Shown piece after piece: positions 1 through 10,783 of a stretch of 64,000 nucleotides of DNA. The translations under genes were made by a program, and so were the position numbers. The notes under the pieces were generated by a model. That model searched no databases. It had not been told where the DNA came from and saw only the letters and a list, made by a program, of their open reading frames with translations. This DNA comes from Dendrobium chrysotoxum (taxonomy: Eukaryota > Streptophyta > Magnoliopsida > Asparagales > Orchidaceae). The stretch covers positions 37,675,472 through 37,739,471 of the forward strand of contig CM034311.1 of the NCBI GenBank assembly GCA_019925795.1. The letters run 5' to 3'. The number at the start of each line of letters is the position of its first letter. Position 1 is the stretch's first letter.

Positions 1-196
1 TGATGCTTCTCAAAATAGTGCAACACTAATCAAGACGATTTTATGCTTTTTAAGGTGATGACACACTTCTTGATGTTGTTCCGTGCTTATTGAGGTGGCT
101 ACGTGCTTAAAATTTATGGTTACACATTTTAAATTTTAAAATATACTTTTTGTTCGCTTACATGTGTGTAGTTTCGGATCCGGTGACGTTTAAATC

Positions 197-654
197 TAGG
201 GTGTCAATCAAAATGACCTGATTCGCCAACCCGAACCAAACCTGACCTAAAAAATATGGGTTCAGATTGTGACCAGTTTAGTAAACAAGTTGGGTTCACA
301 TCAAATTTTTTGATCTGTTTATTAAATGGGTTAGATTCAAGTTGACCTGCGAATCCGCTTTTGACTTGAAAATGATCAGTTCAATATCTTTTTACTTAAT
401 TTTTTTTACTTGGGGTATAATTTTTTTATTTTCTTATAAAATATCTTAAACTTTATAGTTAATAAGTTATAAAAAAAATTTAATCAAAATGGGTTAACGG
501 GTTAACAAGTTGAGTTCTGGTTGCTAGCGGGTTTGGCTTGGGTTGCTGTTTTTGACCCGTTAATTAAACGGGTTGATTTAGGTTGACTGAATTTGGGTTG
601 AGTCAATTTCAGGTTAGACCCAAACCTGACCGCCAACCTGTTTTGACACCCCTC
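197..654. mobile_element. Non-autonomous hAT-like element A
   Basis: A 458-bp element flanked by a perfect 8-bp direct repeat, TTTAAATC (189-196 and 655-662). The ends are inverted: the left reads TAGGGTGTCAAT and the right, reverse-complemented, reads GAGGGGTGTCAA. The interior has many short motifs of the type 'gggttaacgggtt' and 'aacccgaacc' and no coding capacity. An 8-bp target duplication with short terminal inverted repeats is the hallmark of hAT transposons. The element at 28458-29083 has the same ends and motif vocabulary, so the two form one family that must be moved by a transposase encoded elsewhere. Confidence 0.85.
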
Positions 655-662
655 TTTAAATC

Positions 663-2768
663 TTGAAGTTTTTTTTCTCATTTTTTGAATGTATGTTTTT
701 TAATTTTAATTGAATTCATTTTTTAGTTTTAAATTCTTGTTTAAGATCCCCCTAGATTGTTTTATTCAGATTTATTTTGTTAAAATTTTGGTAGCATCCC
801 AGAGCATTAAGTTTGCTTACCATACTAAAAAAGGCATGCATGGTCGGTGTCATAAGATTATTGTAATTAGGGGTTTGTATCTCATCATGCCAAGAAAAAC
901 ATACATGATTTTGATATTTACAATGTCTTACCTGTTGCGTCAAGAAAGATGCACATATGTACTTAAAATTTTCTCATAACGCTATGAAAAATGAGCACAG
1001 GGTTTACCTGATGTGTTGCAAATGTCGTCTACAAGTTTTCCCCCGCTGCCTAAAGAAAAACACGCACGGGTTCTGCTCTTTGCACTGATTATGTCGCAAT
1101 CGGAATTTTGGACATTCTTAAGTTCATGAGTTTATACCTTTGCGCAAGAGGTAAGCAATGATACAATGACGGCAAAAAACTTGTGAGGTAATGAACATGC
1201 TTTTTTTTAATTCTTCCTATTTTTTTAATTTTTTCTCAGCTTTTTGATTTTGTGATTTGATTGATAGAGAGAAAGCACTGGTTTTGGAGAGAGGATAATT
1301 AGAGATTGTGAGAGGGAGTTAGAGAAAGAGTGGAGAGAGTGATTGAAATGGGCTTAAAGCGGGCTGTTGGAGGCTTGGGGTGGCTAAGGCGGCTAGTGGG
1401 CTCAGGTGATCTAGGAAATATGAGGACGAAGAGGAGGCGGGATTTGTGCGGCTGTGGTGGAAGGATAGAAGCTCGCAGTCTGTTGAAGGCCGGAGGAGAG
1501 GCAGAGCTAACGGACTTAAGTGATGGTTGGCTGTAGCTTAAAGGATAGATCATAGATGTTGAAGGTAGCTAAGCGGAGGGAACTAAGGCGGTAGTCTGGG
1601 TCAAGTAAAGAAGAGGCGAAGTACTGAGAGGCAGACTGAGATGTTATGAAGCTGCAGGCGGAGATGCAGCTGCGTGAAGGAGGAGGTGAGGGTGGCTGGT
1701 GCTAGGAGCGGTAGTTTGGAGGTCAGGATTATAACGTTGGATGTGGGATTCACAAAGTTCAGTGGCGATGTTAGGTGTACAGGAGATGGGTGATTGGATA
1801 AAGTATAAGAGAAGTGCATGTCGGCTTGGACTCGGAGGGAATGGTCCGCTGTGGGTAATCACTAATCGGAGGAGTTGCGAGGGGCTAAGAGAGACGATTA
1901 GACCTTGGCTCTTTGCATGAACAGCAAGAAGAGGCGAGTTTGGGGATTGGGTGTTTGTGGAGAGGAAAAGGAGGACTTCCTGTGCGAACAGAGAAGAGGG
2001 AGCTGTAGCTTGAGAACTGGGAGCAGCGAGAGCAAGTTTGAATTTTTTTCAGGGTTGCGAGAGATGCTGCGTGTGAGATGGGGGAGTTCAGCTTGGTGAG
2101 GTTGAGTTGAACAGGAATATGACGCCTAAACAAAAAAATGTCGGAACATTTGACATGCGCGTTTGAAGAGAAGAAATTCTTCAGCAGTGAAGGCCAGATA
2201 TTGGAGGTTCTTAAGTTTATAGCTAGGCACATTGATTTCAAATGTATTAATGGTAATTTTTAGAGAAGTTAATATATCAGTTTAAAAAAAAATGTAATAT
2301 TATATCTATTTGATTAGTGGTGAGATATTCTCAGCCCATTATATATATTGAGGATGTTGTGTGATGAAGTGTAAATTTGATTTTGGAGGGATTCCATCCT
2401 GACACATTGATAGGTAGTAAAGTTAAAAATTTTTATCGAATAAATTATTTGACACTGTACATGGTCTATAAACAAGGATATATGAAATTCAGTATCAGAA
2501 ATCATTTGCCATATTCATTATGTAAGTACAAGATTGACCAGATTCTTGAACCCACATGCAAAGTACCAATACGTGAAGCCATGTAAGCAGGAGTCTTTTC
2601 GTTGATTGATTAAGCTTATGTAAGCCTTATGTGCCTTTGAGTATTATATAGCGCCATTTCTATTGCTTTCTGATCTAGCTTTACCTTTTTCAACTCCATA
2701 GCTTATAGAACGATACCTAAATGTATATGATTGCTTTCTAATTGACAGAACCTTTTCATTTTTCTGCA
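663..2768. other. Region with no recognisable gene
   Basis: I find no confident gene. The part from about 1250 to 2110 is strongly G- and purine-skewed on the + strand (many gag, gga and gct words), which opens chance frames on both strands without a recognisable domain. A + strand stretch near 2150-2260 reads as a plausible short peptide, but it has no start codon, no splice context and no family match I recognise. The remainder is AT-rich. Confidence 0.5.
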
Positions 2769-2769
2769 G

Positions 2770-2862
2770 ACATCTCTTCATGGAAGTTGTCCAGTGATCA
2801 AAGGAGAGAAATGGGTTGCCACAAAATGGCTTAGAGATACTAATAACAAGAATAGAATCTAA
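2770..2862 (+). pseudogene. Last exon of a plant prolyl 4-hydroxylase (orphan exon)
   Basis: After a splice acceptor (pyrimidine-rich tract ending tttctgcag, 2761-2769), a 31-codon open stretch ends in TAA at 2860. The peptide begins TSLHGSCPVIKGEKW and continues VATKWLR, matching the conserved C-terminal segment of plant prolyl 4-hydroxylases, 2-oxoglutarate/Fe(II) oxygenases of the ER/Golgi that hydroxylate proline in extensins and arabinogalactan proteins. In that family the His of SLHGSC is the distal iron ligand, and the Lys ten residues later (in GEKW) binds 2-oxoglutarate; both are present. I could not find the preceding exons with the first His and Asp ligands in the 2.7 kb upstream. 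The exon is therefore either a captured gene fragment, the end of a gene with a very long last intron, or a remnant. The last residues (DTNNKNRI) differ from typical family members. Confidence 0.72.
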
Positions 2863-3214
2863 CAATTACAATATTTTCTTGGCATTGAATTATCCTTCTT
2901 TTTTTTAATGTGAAATTTTTATTGTCTTTGTGACTTCAAGCATCTTCACTGGGCCATGTAAAATATTAAAAAACAAAAGCAGAAACAATCCAAGTTCTGA
3001 GAGTTTGAGAGTTGCAGAGCGATTTCCTACTCTAACTTCAAATCATCATGACTTAGACTTCGTTTGGGACGGCTTTTTTACTGCTTTTTTAAAAAGCTTT
3101 TTAGTAGAAAGTTGTTTTCAGTAAGAAATGCCCTTGATGGATGTGATTCCTGGTGATTTTTTATTAATTAGTCATACTGCCAAAGTAATTTTACGTTTAC
3201 TTAGGATGAGTAGT
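2863..3214. other. Non-coding flank of element 1
   Basis: AT-rich sequence between the orphan exon and the LTR start. A segment near 3055-3120 begins 'cttcgtttggga' and has runs 'gcttttttac', 'aaaaagctttttagta'. These recall the arms of the palindromic MITE at 26067-26191 and may be a decayed relative. The five bases just before the LTR are gtagt; the matching right-hand copy cannot be checked because the 3' LTR is truncated. Confidence 0.4.
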
Positions 3215-4358
3215 TGTTAACCTACATACCTAAAAAAAAGAAAAGAAAAAGAGAGGTGTACAGCGTACCTGCCCGCTGAACTCCGCACGTCGTTCGCACG
3301 TCTTCGCCATACCTACGCACGACGACGTCGCTTTCCCCCCACGACCTCCTCGCGTCGTTAAATAGCCGAAGGAAATGAGGTTTTCAGTCTCACTCCGCTC
3401 TTCCTCTCCGACCGGCTTCCACACACGCGAATCCCCATCCCGTCGGCCTCCCCATTCCGATCTCCCAAGCAGAGAGAGAGAGAGAGAGAGATAGAGAGAG
3501 CTCCTTCTTCCTACCTTCTTCCTTCCACAAACCAAACTACACCCTTGCCCTAGAATCTGCGACCTAAGCCTCCATCCCGCCGATCTCAGCAAGTGACCGA
3601 AGCCCTCTTCTCTCTGCGACCGTCTCTGCCCTAGCCGAAGCCTTCGATGACCTCCTTCGTGCGGTTCGACTTCGCCCCTTCCGCGACTCCCTTCCCTGTA
3701 GGATCGGAAGTTACGACATTTTGAGCAGAAGCTACAACGGGAGCTCGTAGCAGTGAAGGTAACTTTCTTCCTTACGCGTGCTCCTTCGGCCAAGTCCCGT
3801 AAATCCATCGAATTGGGGGGATTTAGCAAGCCCTGGGTTTGCGGCTAAATGAGGGAAACAGAGGTTTACTTAGCCGTGAGATTTACGGGGCCTGCTCAAA
3901 TCCTGTAAATCCTATCTAAATCCTGTATAAATCTTATTAAATTTGCGTATATGTTTGAATTAATTATGGTTAATTGGATTTAATTATAATTAGTTAATTT
4001 TAATTTTAATTAATTATTATCATTATAAATTAATTATATTTAATTAAATTTAATTATGATTCATTATTTTTAATTATAATTAGTTACTAATTAATTATAA
4101 ATCAATCATAATTAATTGAATTTAATTATGATTATTTATTTTTAATTATAATTAATTATTGTTAATTACAATTAATTATCATTAAAATTAATTATAATTG
4201 ATTAAAACAACAAAACAAGAGAAAGAGAAGAAATCTCTTCTCTTACTTGCCTCGACCTCCATGTCGACCCCGTCGACGCTTGCAAAGGTATAATCCTCCA
4301 ACCCTAAAACTCCGAGAGCCTACTTCGTTGTCTGCGGCGGACCGGAAAATCGTCTATA

Positions 4359-4740
4359 CACGCTTTCTTAAGCGTGGTGGGATGGGACCCCGGTGCGGCG
4401 CCTACAACGAGACGGGTAATCACCTAAAATCCTATCCTCGGTGTTCGTGTCGAGCCGGCAAACCGCCTATACACGCTTTCTTAAGCGTGGTGGGAAGGGA
4501 ACCCGGTGCGACACCTACGGCGAGGCGGGTAGGCCCTATACACGCTTTTCTTAGCGTGGTGGGGACGATTTTAAGTACCCGTATGCGGCTCTGTACCTGC
4601 GGGGAAACAACTGCTTGTCTTTTTTCAGGTACATTTGAAGACCCATACACGCTTTCTTAAGCGTGGTGGAGATTGAAGACTTTACACGGCCACGGTGTCC
4701 TCGAAAGAGGGCACCTACCATACACGCTTTCTTAAGCGTG
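4359..4740 (+). repeat. Array of five CACGCTT/AAGCGTG hairpins
   Basis: Five 18-nt hairpins at 4359-4376, 4472-4489, 4541-4558, 4648-4665 and 4723-4740. Four read CACGCTT, loop TCTT, AAGCGTG (7-bp perfect stem). The third has a 6-bp stem, CACGCT with AGCGTG, and a longer loop. Each is followed by GTGG and most are followed by a further 'tggg' and spacers containing 'cggtgcg..cctac'. The array is duplicated in the 3' LTR (21102-21483), where one copy has become CATGCT with AGCGTG, keeping a G.T wobble. Element 3 has an equivalent array with altered stems. The position after the promoter-like block suggests the array lies in the transcribed leader. Confidence 0.85.
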
Positions 4741-6970
4741 GTGGGAAAGGCCCAGTTTTCCGTAATTTCTCCTAAACGGGGGAGATGCCAGAATGCTGCC
4801 GAAATTTCGGGTAAACAGAAGACCTGACTTGAACAATATTTGAACAATGATATGAACTCAAATGAATTAAATCCAAACTTGAACCAAATAATAAAGAATT
4901 TGAACTCAACATGACTTGAGCTTGCAGAAGATGACAGAAAACTTGCACTTGGACTTAGAACTTGAATGATCATGCACTCTAAGGGACTTGCAACAAAGGA
5001 TATTGATTCGAACATCAAATGAACAAGACTTGAATCAAGCTTGATCAAGAAGGACTGAGGTTGAACAATCACAAAAACTTGAATAATGTGCAAGAGAACT
5101 CAAATTGAACTTGAACTTGCAAATGAACTATAACAAATATTTGAGGAGAATTTATGTTGAAACCAAATGAATTTGAACCTAAAGAATGCACTTGTGGACA
5201 CTGAACTCGAACTGTACAACATCAAACAAAGATTTGAACTTGCAGAGGACAACAGGGGACTTTTGAATTTACTCGAACAACTTGAGCATGCAATATAATT
5301 TTCAGTTACAAGGAGCTTGACATACAAGACTTGAACTGTGAATAAGAGACTAGAACACGAACTTGGACTGAACAAGACTACAGTGGATACAAGCTTAACT
5401 TAAAAATTTAAACTCAAGCAAGGATTTGAGTTGGACCACAGGAGACTTGGACTCGGTTTGAACAGGAAATGAACAAGATTTGAACTGCAAGGACTTGGAC
5501 TCGAATCCAGATGGGAAATGAACATGAACCTAACTTTGTGATAACATAAAACTCCAATTTGACCACAAAACTAAGGTGAACAATCAAAAGCTCTACTTGA
5601 ACAAGAACATAATGTCTCCAATGGAAAATTGGGAGATTATCATTCCAATTAAGATGTAAATGAACGTTTGTGTTATGCAAATATTAATTGACAACCATGA
5701 TACTCAATCAAGACCAAAGAGAGATTTCATGACAACAAGAAATATGCAATAAACACTACATCCTACGGTCAATGCCAAAATACAAGCGAATGTGTTTGAA
5801 CTCTCAAGCAACATAAGAAGGAGAAAAGTTGTTACAGATGCTCGCGAACGATGACAGCAGAGGCACAAGGATGCCCCGATAAATGTTGCAACTCACATGC
5901 AAGATGACTTACATGAAAGTGATGACGAAACTCAAGCAATTGGATGATTCAAAATAATGGCAATTCGATCATGCCAACAACCCCACTAATGCATTCAAAG
6001 AGACAGGTGAAAATGCATTCAAATAGCAAAAGATCATTTTGATGTGCAAGGATTAATTGACAGTCATGGGTGCTCAATCAAGATCAGATGGAGAATCCAT
6101 GTAGAGGAGCGTGACACAAATCACTAAACAGTGGATCGAACCCTCAAGTGATAGATGCGCAACTTCAATCAAGATGTAAGGAACATGTGTAGAACTCATG
6201 AATAAGAAGATTTGCAGTGCGACAATATGTTCATTGCTATCACAAAGAACCTTCAATCAACACATGAGTAACATGATGCCCGTAGTGTCTACATCAATGG
6301 ATCCATGAGTTCATGAAAAAGAGCTTAATAGTGTTAATGGAACAGGCTCCTAGTGAGTAAGGCCACTCTTGGAGATGATGAAGAGTTTATAAATACAATC
6401 TGCTCACAAATAACAAGATCTCTTGTCAACATATTCAGTATAATATGTAATGAATATTAAGACACTCCTACGGGTCCTTGTAAAAGATCTGCAATACATA
6501 CAATCCCCTACGAAAATAGATGTACGCACCACATATCATCTATGGGTAGATGCAGAAAGACTTCAGTAAATGCAGTATCCTGAAGTCAATTTCAATTCAT
6601 GAATGAAAATATCTACCTGCCTACAAACAGCAGTGGGGGAGATCATATAACGCCACCGGATCCACAACAATCATACAAGTGGACAGAAGGCGTGTTCAGG
6701 CCCTCAAATCAAATGCCGCATTCAGAAGACAATTACCCGAACAACTGATTAACACCAAATATCCAAAATGCCCCGCACGTGCACTGTAGTTTGTATACAC
6801 ATAGGTACACGAAAAAGGTAAAAGCAATCATAAACCTGCATGGGCCCCAACGAGCGTGTTATTGGTACACACGTGACGTCTAGGGATGCTGTACGGGTCA
6901 ATAAGTGAATTCAAGTTCGAGCCCGATCTTCCTAAGCAGATAGATAGGAGTCGACATGGCTCGAACTATT

Positions 6971-7011
6971 AAATAAATATACGGTCGCGAGGTCGACCGG
7001 GATATTTATTT
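6971..7011 (+). repeat. Two-part hairpin in LTR 1, covarying with LTR 3
   Basis: Outer arms AAATAAATAT (6971-6980) and ATATTTATTT (7002-7011) pair over 10 bp. Inner arms GGTCG (6983-6987) and CGACC (6994-6998) pair over 5 bp. The equivalent in LTR 3 (57788-57828) has AAACGAATAT with ATATTTGTTT outside and AGTTG with CGACT inside. One T-A pair has become C-G, one G-C pair has become A-T, and two further changes give G.T wobbles. The region also resembles the three larger hairpins in the 3' untranslated region of element 1. Confidence 0.75.
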
Positions 7012-8428
7012 TATACATTCATATTAGGCCTTCAAGGCTTTCAACCAAGAAAATTCACTTACAGAGGCACAAAGCCTATGAAACCCGATCCTTTGTCAAT
7101 TGCTAGACAGAGTCGACAAGGTTCAAAACATAAAAAAATATGAATAACCCCACACCCCGATGATGGCCGCGTTGATTGCAGATTTCAACCGGAGGGGTTA
7201 ACTTCAAATATTTCAAAATGCCCTCAAACCTCAAATATTTTTAAGTGACCTCAAAGTCGCCCTGATGATGGCTGTGTTGAATGCAAATCTCAACCGGAGG
7301 GGTCCACACAAATCATTTCAAATACCATCCGACTACCCAAAAATCCAAAACTCCACAAAAAATTCCCAAATACCCAAAACTCCAAAACTCCACAAAAATA
7401 ACCAAATTCAATCTTCTGAAAAATCCCAAGATCCAAAAATCTTTCCAACTCCAGATATTTAAAAATTGAAACTAAACTATCAAACCGCTTAAAGCAAAAT
7501 CCATACATCCTCCGCAACAATTTGCCGAGGTGGACAAATTAAAATATACTTCAGCTCACATAGAGCTAATGCCTAGTCGAAAATATCACTAGGATCCATT
7601 CTCAAACAATCTCCTGCCAGCAAGGACGTGGTACGAGTCCTCTAACCGACAGTTCGCCGCCAAATGGCACTGCATGATAAACGGTTATGACTTGGGGCCC
7701 TCTGAACCAGGTGGCCGCCGTCAAATGGCACCATTATATTATGGTTATGGTCAGAGCCCGTATGCTCCCCAATGACATCAAATCCTTGAGATATGAATCA
7801 ATAGGATATAATCGATAGGGCAAAAAGCCCTCTGTTTGTTAAGGTGGATTCAAATTTGTCCCCTTAGGCAAATATTCACCCCAGGTCTACAAGGTACCCT
7901 TGGATAAAGCAACCCATGGCTGCCGACAAGGATCCTTCTGTCAGGTTGGGTCGACCACCTCCTCTGACTAAGTAGACCAGGGACCACGATGGCCCGGGAC
8001 GACGGAACCATGGGATCTTGATCGGGTCTATCATCCATTCCCCCACCATCCGCTTTAAGTGCAAGATGGTGAAAATTTCTATTTTAAATATCAAACCCTT
8101 CCAATTTTTTAAACCCCAAATCCATGCTGCTACTATGTGCCAGATACGACGTATTCCTATGTATCTGATTGACGACTAGCCTTAATCGAAAGTTCTCTCT
8201 CGTTATTGGGAGGGGTAATTAACTATAGGGGCTTGCGCCTATAGGAAACCAGAACTCAGATCATAAAATCCTCGCAAAATGAGGGCGAAATCTCTGGGTA
8301 GTGTCTTATCTACTATCTCATCTGCCTTCCAAAATTTATCTCGGAACTTAGTTCGTTAAAACTCCCCCCCGAAGAAAGCACAAAAGTCGGGCGGAGCTGG
8401 GGCCGAATTTTCGGAGCCCACAGATTTC

Positions 8429-8446
8429 TGGCGACTCCGCTGGGGA
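8429..8446 (+). promoter_or_regulatory. Primer-binding site of element 1
   Basis: The 18 bases starting TGGCGACTCC lie six bases after the LTR end, where plant retrotransposons carry a tRNA 3'-end complement, which begins TGG to pair with CCA. An identical block occurs in element 2 (reverse strand, 50629-50646) and one with a single change in element 3 (59082-59099). I cannot name the tRNA with certainty. Confidence 0.85.
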
Positions 8447-8755
8447 TTGGTTTCTCTTTCCATCTTTGGCTAGTCGTCTCAGTGCCATAGTAACAGCTAT
8501 TTCAACCAGTATTCAAAATTCTGAATCTTTCAAAACGATCATTTAATGAATCAAAATTTTAATATTCTTAAAATGATCGCTCAGACAAATTTATTAAGAT
8601 AACATATTTAACAGTATTTTAAATTTGTATTATTTGAATTTGCTCGCTAATGTTATCTATTTTTGTTTTCTATTCTGTGCAAGTCTCTGCATTTTTGAAA
8701 ATGTGGGGTGATGTATCAAGTTTTGATCACTAACCCTTACCTTTCATTTATGCAG

Positions 8756-10783
8756 ATGGATCTACAGAATACGCCGATAACTGTCCAACTGGGACAAGGC
8801 GCTAGCATCCAACTAGCGAATGCTATGATCACTACCGGAAATATTGGAGCGACCATCCAGTTCGGTAGCGTTGACTTCCCTGCAGTTGTTGCAAGGACTG
8901 CTGCCATTCCTGCTAATGATGCAAGGAGACTCCAACCTGTCGGAGCCCCTGCCCGTCATGCACGTCTGCCAGTGCAGCGACCAACCATTGAAGCTTCTAC
9001 TCGTCGTGTGCATCTGCCAGCACAACGATCCGCCGCTGAAAATTCTCGCAAGAGGATATATGTGTTCGAAAGACTTTCACAGCTTGAGGCTCCGACTGCC
9101 AAAAGAATTGTGACTGGTGGAAGGATCTCTGTGGTAACTGCGAATACCACATCTCTGCCGAATGGGTTACCTACGCCCAGAAAGAATGAAGCTGAGGCCT
9201 CCTCATCTGGAGGTAGGCTTACGAGAAGGCAACGAAGGAAAAAGAACGCTGAGCTACGGGCTCAGCAACAACCGCTGCCAGTCCACTCATCTAATCTACC
9301 GGCCAGAGAGCCTGAAGCCAATGTTCCTATCCGGAACAAGTTTACTGACCTAAGATGGGTCAAAAGAAATAACTCTACTGGGGAGCTGAAGAAGTCTTTT
9401 TGGGACCGGCAACCTGAAGTCCCAGCCCTTCCAAGGAGATATGAGCCTGAAACCCTATCATCCTGAGTGTACAGGGTACTGAAGATAGTAAAAGATAGGG
9501 GACTAAAGAAGAAGAAATTCCAGCATCCTTCGATGATTGAGGCTAGAAGGTCCCCACAGGAATTATTGCCTATAGAAAATCGAAGAAAATACAGGCCAGC
9601 CCCGCGTGGTGAGCATCGGGGCGTGACACCTGAACCTTGGGTTCAGGGATCCGCCGCCGAAAGGTCCCGGCGGAAAGGAAAGCAAGTCTGGAGGCCAAAG
9701 CCTCGTGGAGAAGAGCAAGAAGAAGGAAGAAAAAGAGAAATAAATTTGGGCGTGACATCCGGTACTGCCTCCCGGAGATCCGCCCCCAGTTACAAACAAC
9801 ATCAAAAGTGGGTCCAAAAGAAGGCCCACGATGATGCTCCTCCCGACGGTAGACACCTTGGAGAATTCTCCAGGGGATCCCGTCGCTCTCCAACTCCTCC
9901 CAAGGAAGAGTCTAACTTCGACCGTAGCCCACGGGTTGAAGAGATCTTCCTGTCTAACCAAGAACCGGAGATCCAGTGGCGCGGCCGCTCGGAGATCCGA
10001 GTACTAGAAGAAGGAGAAGAAGATATGGGAGAAGAAAATATTGAAGAATATATGGAAGAAAATCTGGTAGAAGAAAATTTAGGAGAATACATTGAAGAAA
10101 ACTTAGAAGATGTAGACAACACCTTAGACATGGAAGTGGTCTACATGGTGAGGCATATCAATGTCGATGATGAGGCCTACTACGACGAGGGTGAAGATGA
10201 TGATGACCGTTGGCAACAGCCGCCTAGACAAGTATATCGGCGCTGCCATGAAGCTGGGTCTACCACTGGCAGAGGTGGTCATTCTCAAGGAGAGGATGAA
10301 GTTGAGGAGGTAGAAGGGAATTCCCCTGATCCTAAAAATATCACACTCGCTGATATGCGGTGACAGATGAGACGGCAAATGAGAGCCAAAGACAGAGAAA
10401 TCTCTCAGTTGAATGAAAAAATGACGGAGATGATGACTCAAATGACAATGATGATGCAGATGATGCAAAGAAATGTTGCAGTGAGTTCTATGCCCAATCC
10501 TCCCCCTGATCCTCCAAACTTCCAAGCGCCGCAAGTATCAGGAGTATGTGGAGCTCCTGAAGATGGCAATGAAGTTCATAACATTACCCGCCAACCCACT
10601 CCACAGAATATCGCAAGTACTTCCGAGCCTGTGACTGCTGCGCAGCTTGAAGGGATCATTACAGAGAAGATCAAGGCTTTTATGGCTTTTGATCAGGCAG
10701 AAAAATTGGTGGGTAAAGGTCGCCCGTACCCGGCAGAGTATGATCAGGTGCCATACCCAAAAGGATATTCGGTGCCAAAGTAA
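8756..10783 (+). pseudogene. gag: Element 1 gag, N-terminal region (two stops, then frame break)
   Basis: Starts at ATG 8756 (MDLQNTP), directly after an acceptor-like 'ttatgcag' also conserved at the start of element 3's gag. One frame runs to 10783, interrupted by TGA at 9464 and TGA at 10361. Element 3 has CGA where the first stop lies and AGA where the second lies. The protein is basic and low-complexity (RRQRRKK, ERSRRKGKQ) with an acidic repeat around 10010-10130 built from 'EENLxEExxEEY' units that element 3 lacks. It ends in a heptad-like stretch of Met and Gln near 10420-10470, likely a coiled coil. This leader domain precedes the conventional capsid domain and has no known enzymatic role. 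At about 10784 the frame shifts to that of the capsid region; element 3 aligns across the junction with a longer AT-rich sequence, so a small deletion in element 1 is likely. Confidence 0.82.

Larger units (their letters stand above)
3215..8422 (+). repeat. 5' LTR of element 1
   Basis: Begins TGTTAACC and ends at CCCACA, six bases before the primer-binding site, giving 5208 bp. Its order is: a CpG-rich promoter-like block (about 3260-3800, with a GA microsatellite at 3473-3500); an AT-only tract made of 'aattaattataatt' words (3950-4200); a hairpin array (4359-4740); a long region of degenerate 'aacttgaact' direct repeats (4800-5640); and a less repetitive tail to 8422. Open frames on its minus strand are by-products of these repeats. 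The tail from about 4330 to 8422 is clearly related to LTR 3 (about 54990-59075, almost the same length), whereas the first 1.1 kb is not. Confidence 0.9.

Noticed and set aside
2150..2260. Short + strand peptide-like stretch
   Set aside because: No start, no splice sites that fit, no family recognised; composition alone could explain it.
3230..3829. 199-codon open frame on the minus strand, and its twin near 20066-20482
   Set aside because: Lies in the GC-rich promoter-like block of LTR 1; Arg/Ser low-complexity with no domain, and present only because the LTR is duplicated.
4551..5093. 180-codon minus-strand frame containing repeated TTLKKACMG
   Set aside because: The repeated peptide is simply the CACGCTT hairpin read in reverse; the rest comes from 'aacttgaact' repeats.
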